Shown: piece by piece, positions 60,429 through 64,000 of the stretch
How positions within the stretch are numbered: position 1 is the first letter of the stretch
Layout of the letters: every line of letters begins with the position of its first letter
Assembly (NCBI GenBank): GCA_039587535.1
Contig: JBDHIF010000002.1
Span: forward strand, 130,645 to 194,644
Direction of reading: 5' to 3'
Origin: JAWLHJ01 sp039587535
Lineage (GTDB): Bacteria > Gemmatimonadota > Gemmatimonadetes > Longimicrobiales > Gaopeijiaceae
Length of the DNA: 64,000 nt
Translations under genes and position numbers: made by a program
The notes under the pieces: model-generated
Databases searched by the model: none
The model's input: only the letters and a program-made list of their open reading frames with translations
What the model was told of the DNA's origin: nothing

Positions 60429-62450
60429 TCAGGAGATCGGGCGCGTGGGCGGCCGGATGCGGATGGACCAGAGCCCTGAGTTGAAGTCGCTGAAGAACAG
60501 GTTGCCCTTGTGAGGTTGCGCGCCCCAAGCCATGGGCGCGTTGGCGGTATACCCGTCGGGATCGAACGCCTTGTAGACGGCGATCTCCCGCCCCTGGGTG
60601 GCCAGGTTGCCCAGGAGCTCCCCCGATACGTCCACGACCCGGACTCCACCCTCGTAGTAGCCCACGTACAGGACGTCGTCCTCCACCCACAGGTTGTGCG
60701 TCCCGAACTCGGGCACCTCGTAGCGGGCCACGTCCAAGGGGTTGGTGGGGTCGGTGAAGTCGATGATGTGCACGTACCCGCTGGTCACCGACGGCGTACC
60801 GCCCCGTTCGGGAATGCGGCCCAGGCCGGCGCCGCTCCAAGCGGCGCCCTCGCGGTTCATGATCTCGTCACCGAGGAAGAGATAGAACCTGCCGGTCGAT
60901 TCCTGGAAGTACGGATAGGCGGCATGGGTCCGGCCCACCGGGTAAGGGACGTTCGTCACGTAGACCGGGTTGTCGATCGACCCGCCCCATCGTCCGTTCC
61001 CCACATCCACGACCACGACTCCGTTCTCCCACTCTGCCGAATAGGCCACGCCGTCGTGCACCCAGACGTCATGGATCCGGCTGTTGGGATGGTTGTATTC
61101 GCTGACGTAGCGAGGATTCGTGATGTCGCGGACGTCCAGGATGACGTACTTGTCACCTCCGGACAGGGCGAACAAGTGGTCGTCCGTGGCGAACATGTTG
61201 TGCACGCCTCCGGTGAGTCCTTCGTCGAAGGTGGAGGCCACGGTCGGGTGTGCCGGGTCGGAGAGGTCCAGTATGACCACACCGTTGCGGCGATTGGACG
61301 CCCCTTCGCGCGACAGCGCCGCATATCGGCTGTCGGGTGAGACCTTCACGTCGTTCACGGTCCGGGCGTCGACGCGCAGCGAGTCGGTTTTCACGATGTT
61401 GGTCGGGTCGCTGACGTCCCAGAAATAGGCCCAACCATCGCCTCCCCACGTGCCGGTGATGCCGTAGTCCCGGCCGTCCGACCCCTCGTAGATCCACAGG
61501 TCCCCGCTGTGGACGTGGCTCACGGATCCCTGACCCTGGACTTCGATCTCCCGCACCACCTGCCTGGGCGCTACGTCGACCGTGCGGGCTGCGACGTGGT
61601 CTCCCACTCTGGCGAAGACGGTGTACAACCCCGGCTGCTCGCCGACGAACTTCCCGTTCTCCACGAGACCCGTGGCACCGGGCGCCTTGATGCTGTCGTC
61701 GGGCTGGTAGGACACGGACCAAGCGACCGGGACGTCCGGCACGGCGCCTGTGGTCCCCTCCACCACGGCCTCGAAGGTGACCACGTCACCCTGGCGCGCG
61801 GTCTCGGCTCCGCCCCGTATGCGTACACCTGTGGCCGGGAGTTCAGCCACATCGATTCGCAGCGTTCCACGAGCCCCGTCGAAGTCGGCGTGGACCGATA
61901 CGCTACCCATGCCGTGCGCGGTCACGTTGCCTCTACCGTCGACCGTGGCGACGGTCGGGTCGGAGGAGCTCCAGTCATAGCTGGCTTCGCCGTGCTCACC
62001 TCCGGCGGCGAAGAAGGCATTGGCTGCGAAGCGAACGGACGTGCCCGCGTACAGCGTCAGCTCGTCGGGTCGCACGACTTCGATGCGGGCGACCCGTGGC
62101 CATGTCACCTGCACCGGGATCACGATGCTTGGGGGCTCCATGTCCGCGCTCGGGGGCAGAACCACGGAGGCGATCAGCATCCCCTCACCACCCTCGACGG
62201 CCGTGACGGATCCATTCTCGTACTCGACCCCCCGGCCGACGATGCGAACCTGCGCGTCGACCGGATTGCCTGACGCATCCAAGGCGAGGACCTGGATAGG
62301 TGTGGCAGTGCCGGCTTCCAGTACGAGCTCCGCGGGCTCCGCCACGAGGCGGTCGACGCGAAGGCCGGCCTCCAGCCGGGCATCCTGGGCGGACGCGGGT
62401 AGGGCTAGAAGACTGGATGCCAAAAAGGGCAACAGCAGACGGGGTCGCAT
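60429..62450 (-). CDS. Secreted LVIVD-repeat beta-propeller protein with Ig-like domains
   Basis: About 673 residues from ATG 62450. The signal peptide is MRPRLLLPFLASSLLALPASAQ. Residues ~25-330 hold bacterial Ig-like (Big_2-type) domains (LTLYAGTSVRFAANAFFAAG, DPTVATVDGRGNVTAHGMGS, ARQGDVVTFEAVVEG). Residues ~330-670 are LVIVD-type propeller blades with recurring WDVSDPTNI, ILDLSDPAHP, ILDVRDITNPRYVSEY, VVVVDVGNG, IIDFTDPTNPLDVARY and VRVVDVSGELL. The C-terminus is SDFNSGLWSIRI. This is a cell-surface or secreted protein of unknown role. A second copy of its C-terminus begins at the right window edge. Confidence 0.87.
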   Translation of the reverse strand: MRPRLLLPFLASSLLALPASAQDARLEAGLRVDRLVAEPAELVLEAGTATPIQVLALDASGNPVDAQVRIVGRGVEYENGSVTAVEGGEGMLIASVVLPPSADMEPPSIVIPVQVTWPRVARIEVVRPDELTLYAGTSVRFAANAFFAAGGEHGEASYDWSSSDPTVATVDGRGNVTAHGMGSVSVHADFDGARGTLRIDVAELPATGVRIRGGAETARQGDVVTFEAVVEGTTGAVPDVPVAWSVSYQPDDSIKAPGATGLVENGKFVGEQPGLYTVFARVGDHVAARTVDVAPRQVVREIEVQGQGSVSHVHSGDLWIYEGSDGRDYGITGTWGGDGWAYFWDVSDPTNIVKTDSLRVDARTVNDVKVSPDSRYAALSREGASNRRNGVVILDLSDPAHPTVASTFDEGLTGGVHNMFATDDHLFALSGGDKYVILDVRDITNPRYVSEYNHPNSRIHDVWVHDGVAYSAEWENGVVVVDVGNGRWGGSIDNPVYVTNVPYPVGRTHAAYPYFQESTGRFYLFLGDEIMNREGAAWSGAGLGRIPERGGTPSVTSGYVHIIDFTDPTNPLDVARYEVPEFGTHNLWVEDDVLYVGYYEGGVRVVDVSGELLGNLATQGREIAVYKAFDPDGYTANAPMAWGAQPHKGNLFFSDFNSGLWSIRIRPPTRPIS

Positions 62451-62595
62451 GGGAGGGACTCCACGGTCACGGGGGTGGCGAGTAGGGCCGAACCGCACGA
62501 ACTTGAGCGGGCCATACCATGCCAGGCAACCGCCCGCTCGCTTCCGGTCGCCGGAACGCCCGGTGCAGCGGAGCCCGTACCTCCGGAAGACGCCG

Positions 62596-63810
62596 ATGCT
62601 CCAGCGCTCACTTGCTCTCGCCCTCCTCCTTCCCCTCGGATCCTGCGCAGCGGCTGGGAGTGCCCCAGGTACGGCCGGGCCCGACGTGGTGCCTGCGGAC
62701 CGGACCTACCACGTGTATGTGGGAGCCGAGTCGGCGGACCTGATCCACCGAATCCGTCTGGGCCCGGACGGCCTGGATGTCACCCAGACCACACCGGTTG
62801 GGGAGATTCCGGTGGAGACGGAGGGACCCCACGGCCTGGCCATGTCTCCCGACGGGCGCCATCTGTACATGACCACGGCCCACGGTGTGCCCGATGGGAA
62901 GCTATGGAAGTTCGACGCCGGCCCGGACACCCTCGTGGCGGCGCCGGTGCTGCTCGGCAACTTCCCCGCCACCATGGACGTCACCCCGGATGGGCTCTAC
63001 GCCTTCGTGGTCAATTTCAACCTCCACGGTGAGCACGTCCCATCGACGGTGTCCGTGGTGTACACGCCGAACATGGTCGAGGTGGACCAGATCGCCACGT
63101 GCACCATGCCGCATGGGCTGCGGCTCGCACCGGACGGGCTCTTCGCCTACTCCATGTGCATGATGGACGACCAGCTCGTGGAGATCGATACGCGGACCTT
63201 CGAGGTGTCACGGCGCTTCTCGGTGAGTACCGATCGCGAAGGCCCTATCGATCACTACGAAGAGCCGGAGATCCTCACAGGCGCCCGCGGGATGAGCGCT
63301 CAGCCTTCCATGGGTGGCATGGAGCACGACCATGGTGGAATGGCCATGGAGCCGACCTGCTCGCCCACCTGGGTCGAGCCGTCTCCGGACGGACGGCAAC
63401 TGTACGTGGCCTGCAACAGGAGCCACGAGATCCTGATCGTGAACCGGGAGACCTGGACGCTGGAGGGCAAGCTCCGGGCGGGTCAGGGTCCATACAATCT
63501 GGACGTGACGCCCGATGGCCGGGTGCTGGTAGCCTCCCTGAAGACCGCTGGGCAGGTCCAGTTCTTCGACCTCGCAGCCGGCGAGAGCGTGGCGATGATC
63601 CCGTCGTCCACCACTGTGACGCACGGCGTGGCGGTGAGTCCGGACTCCCGCTATGCCTTCGTCAGCGTAGAGGGCAAGGGCGCCGAGCCGGGGAAGGTCG
63701 ACGTGTTCGACCTGCGCACGTTCGAGCAAGTGGGATCGGTGGAGGTGGGGCAGCAGGCCGGAGGAATCACGTTCTGGAAGATGGAGGCCGCCCCGGCTAC
63801 CGCGCCTTGA
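62596..63810 (+). CDS. YncE-like beta-propeller lipoprotein
   Basis: About 404 residues from ATG 62596. The signal is MLQRSLALALLLPLGSC, with lipobox LGSC (Cys17). The mature part is a propeller with repeated Asp-Gly turns: GPHGLAMSPDGRHLYMTTAH, TMDVTPDGLYAFVVNFN, PHGLRLAPDGLFAYSMCM, NLDVTPDGRVLVASL and THGVAVSPDSRYAFVSVEGK. A His/Met-rich insertion (MGGMEHDHGGMAMEPTC, residues ~235-255) could bind copper or another metal. Divergent from the LVIVD gene and convergent with its paralogue, so the three may act together on the surface. Confidence 0.82.
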   Translation: MLQRSLALALLLPLGSCAAAGSAPGTAGPDVVPADRTYHVYVGAESADLIHRIRLGPDGLDVTQTTPVGEIPVETEGPHGLAMSPDGRHLYMTTAHGVPDGKLWKFDAGPDTLVAAPVLLGNFPATMDVTPDGLYAFVVNFNLHGEHVPSTVSVVYTPNMVEVDQIATCTMPHGLRLAPDGLFAYSMCMMDDQLVEIDTRTFEVSRRFSVSTDREGPIDHYEEPEILTGARGMSAQPSMGGMEHDHGGMAMEPTCSPTWVEPSPDGRQLYVACNRSHEILIVNRETWTLEGKLRAGQGPYNLDVTPDGRVLVASLKTAGQVQFFDLAAGESVAMIPSSTTVTHGVAVSPDSRYAFVSVEGKGAEPGKVDVFDLRTFEQVGSVEVGQQAGGITFWKMEAAPATAP

Positions 63811-63856
63811 GCGGACGACCGCAACCGGCCGCCGGGAGCGACCGGCCCGATACGAC

Positions 63857-63894
63857 CGAGGGCGGGCGCGACCGATGTGTCGCGTCCGCCCTCG
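63857..63894. terminator. Bidirectional hairpin between the propeller gene and the LVIVD paralogue
   Basis: A 16-bp stem with one G-T pair (CGAGGGCGGGCGCGAC with GTCGCGTCCGCCCTCG) and a 6-base loop. It lies between convergent genes. Confidence 0.65.
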
Positions 63895-63918
63895 TGAGCA
63901 TCCGGCTTGGACGCCTCT

Positions 63919-64000
63919 TCAGGACACCGGGCGCGTGGGCGGCTGGATCCGTACGGACCAGAGGCCCGAGTTGAAGTCGCTGAAGAAGACGTGTCCCTTG
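63919..64000 (-). CDS. C-terminus of a second LVIVD-type protein (cut by window edge)
   Basis: The last 26 residues of a leftward gene end in FFSDFNSGLWSVRIQPPTRP before a stop at 63919-63921. They are nearly the same as the end of the LVIVD protein at 60429 (FFSDFNSGLWSIRIRPPTRP), and the DNA is also very similar. This is therefore a close paralogue whose body lies beyond the window. Confidence 0.85.
   Translation of the reverse strand, partial: KGHVFFSDFNSGLWSVRIQPPTRPVS

Noticed and set aside
1..64000. CRISPR arrays, insertion sequences, restriction or toxin-antitoxin loci
   Set aside because: I looked for regular short repeats with unique spacers, transposases and typical defence gene pairs; none was found.

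Overview
The window is a 64 kb piece of a GC-rich, Gram-negative chromosome. Stop and start codons overlap at most gene junctions. The markers present are a SusC/SusD outer-membrane pair, several lipoprotein signal peptides, a FlgD/T9SS-type sorting domain, SelB, a bifunctional-nuclease domain protein and a one-piece tmRNA. This mixture fits Gemmatimonadota best. That placement is inference from gene content and style; no rRNA gene is present to confirm it.

Region by region. 1-11.1 kb: the 3' part of rpsA, an LpoA/ABC-binding-like lipoprotein, then a propionyl-CoA to methylmalonyl-CoA to succinyl-CoA set (pccB, biotin carboxylase, BCCP, methylmalonyl-CoA mutase catalytic subunit), interrupted by a PDZ protein and an RNA methyltransferase. 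11.2-21.3 kb: housekeeping genes in a tight rightward chain: FmdB-type zinc ribbon, argS, PfkB kinase, purM, an outer-membrane protein, ribD-ribE-ribBA-ribH, nusB and a glycosyltransferase. 21.3-27.1 kb: hpf, HPr kinase and a complete mannose-family PTS (IIA, IIB, IIC, IID, HPr, EI). 27.1-35.6 kb: metK, a bifunctional nuclease, recO, selB, a stand-alone sorting-domain protein, a zinc-ribbon protein, a PtsN-like IIA and dusB. 35.8-37.3 kb: ssrA (tmRNA), followed by a palindromic, tandemly duplicated copy of its 3' end and a gene-poor stretch. 37.3-39.7 kb: an alanine/glycine:cation symporter and a universal stress protein.

39.9-53.6 kb is the most interesting region. A SusC/SusD pair and a small lipoprotein precede what reads as a full quinohemoprotein amine dehydrogenase locus. 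Rightward lie the alpha subunit (two c-type heme motifs), a radical SAM/SPASM maturase, the gamma subunit (every cross-link and cofactor residue conserved) and the beta subunit. Converging on them from the right are the FAD monooxygenase, the ABC exporter and the subtilisin-like protease. Together these encode a periplasmic primary-amine oxidising enzyme and the machinery that makes its peptide-derived CTQ cofactor. The gamma precursor has a leader region that looks longer than in the described enzymes.

53.9-64 kb: a DUF1028 lipoprotein, lspA, a CNNM/CorC-type membrane protein, a MacA-MacB-like efflux system split into three genes, and an LVIVD-repeat protein, a YncE-like propeller lipoprotein and the start of a second LVIVD paralogue cut by the window edge. 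Convergent gene pairs are repeatedly separated by strong GC hairpins without U tracts.
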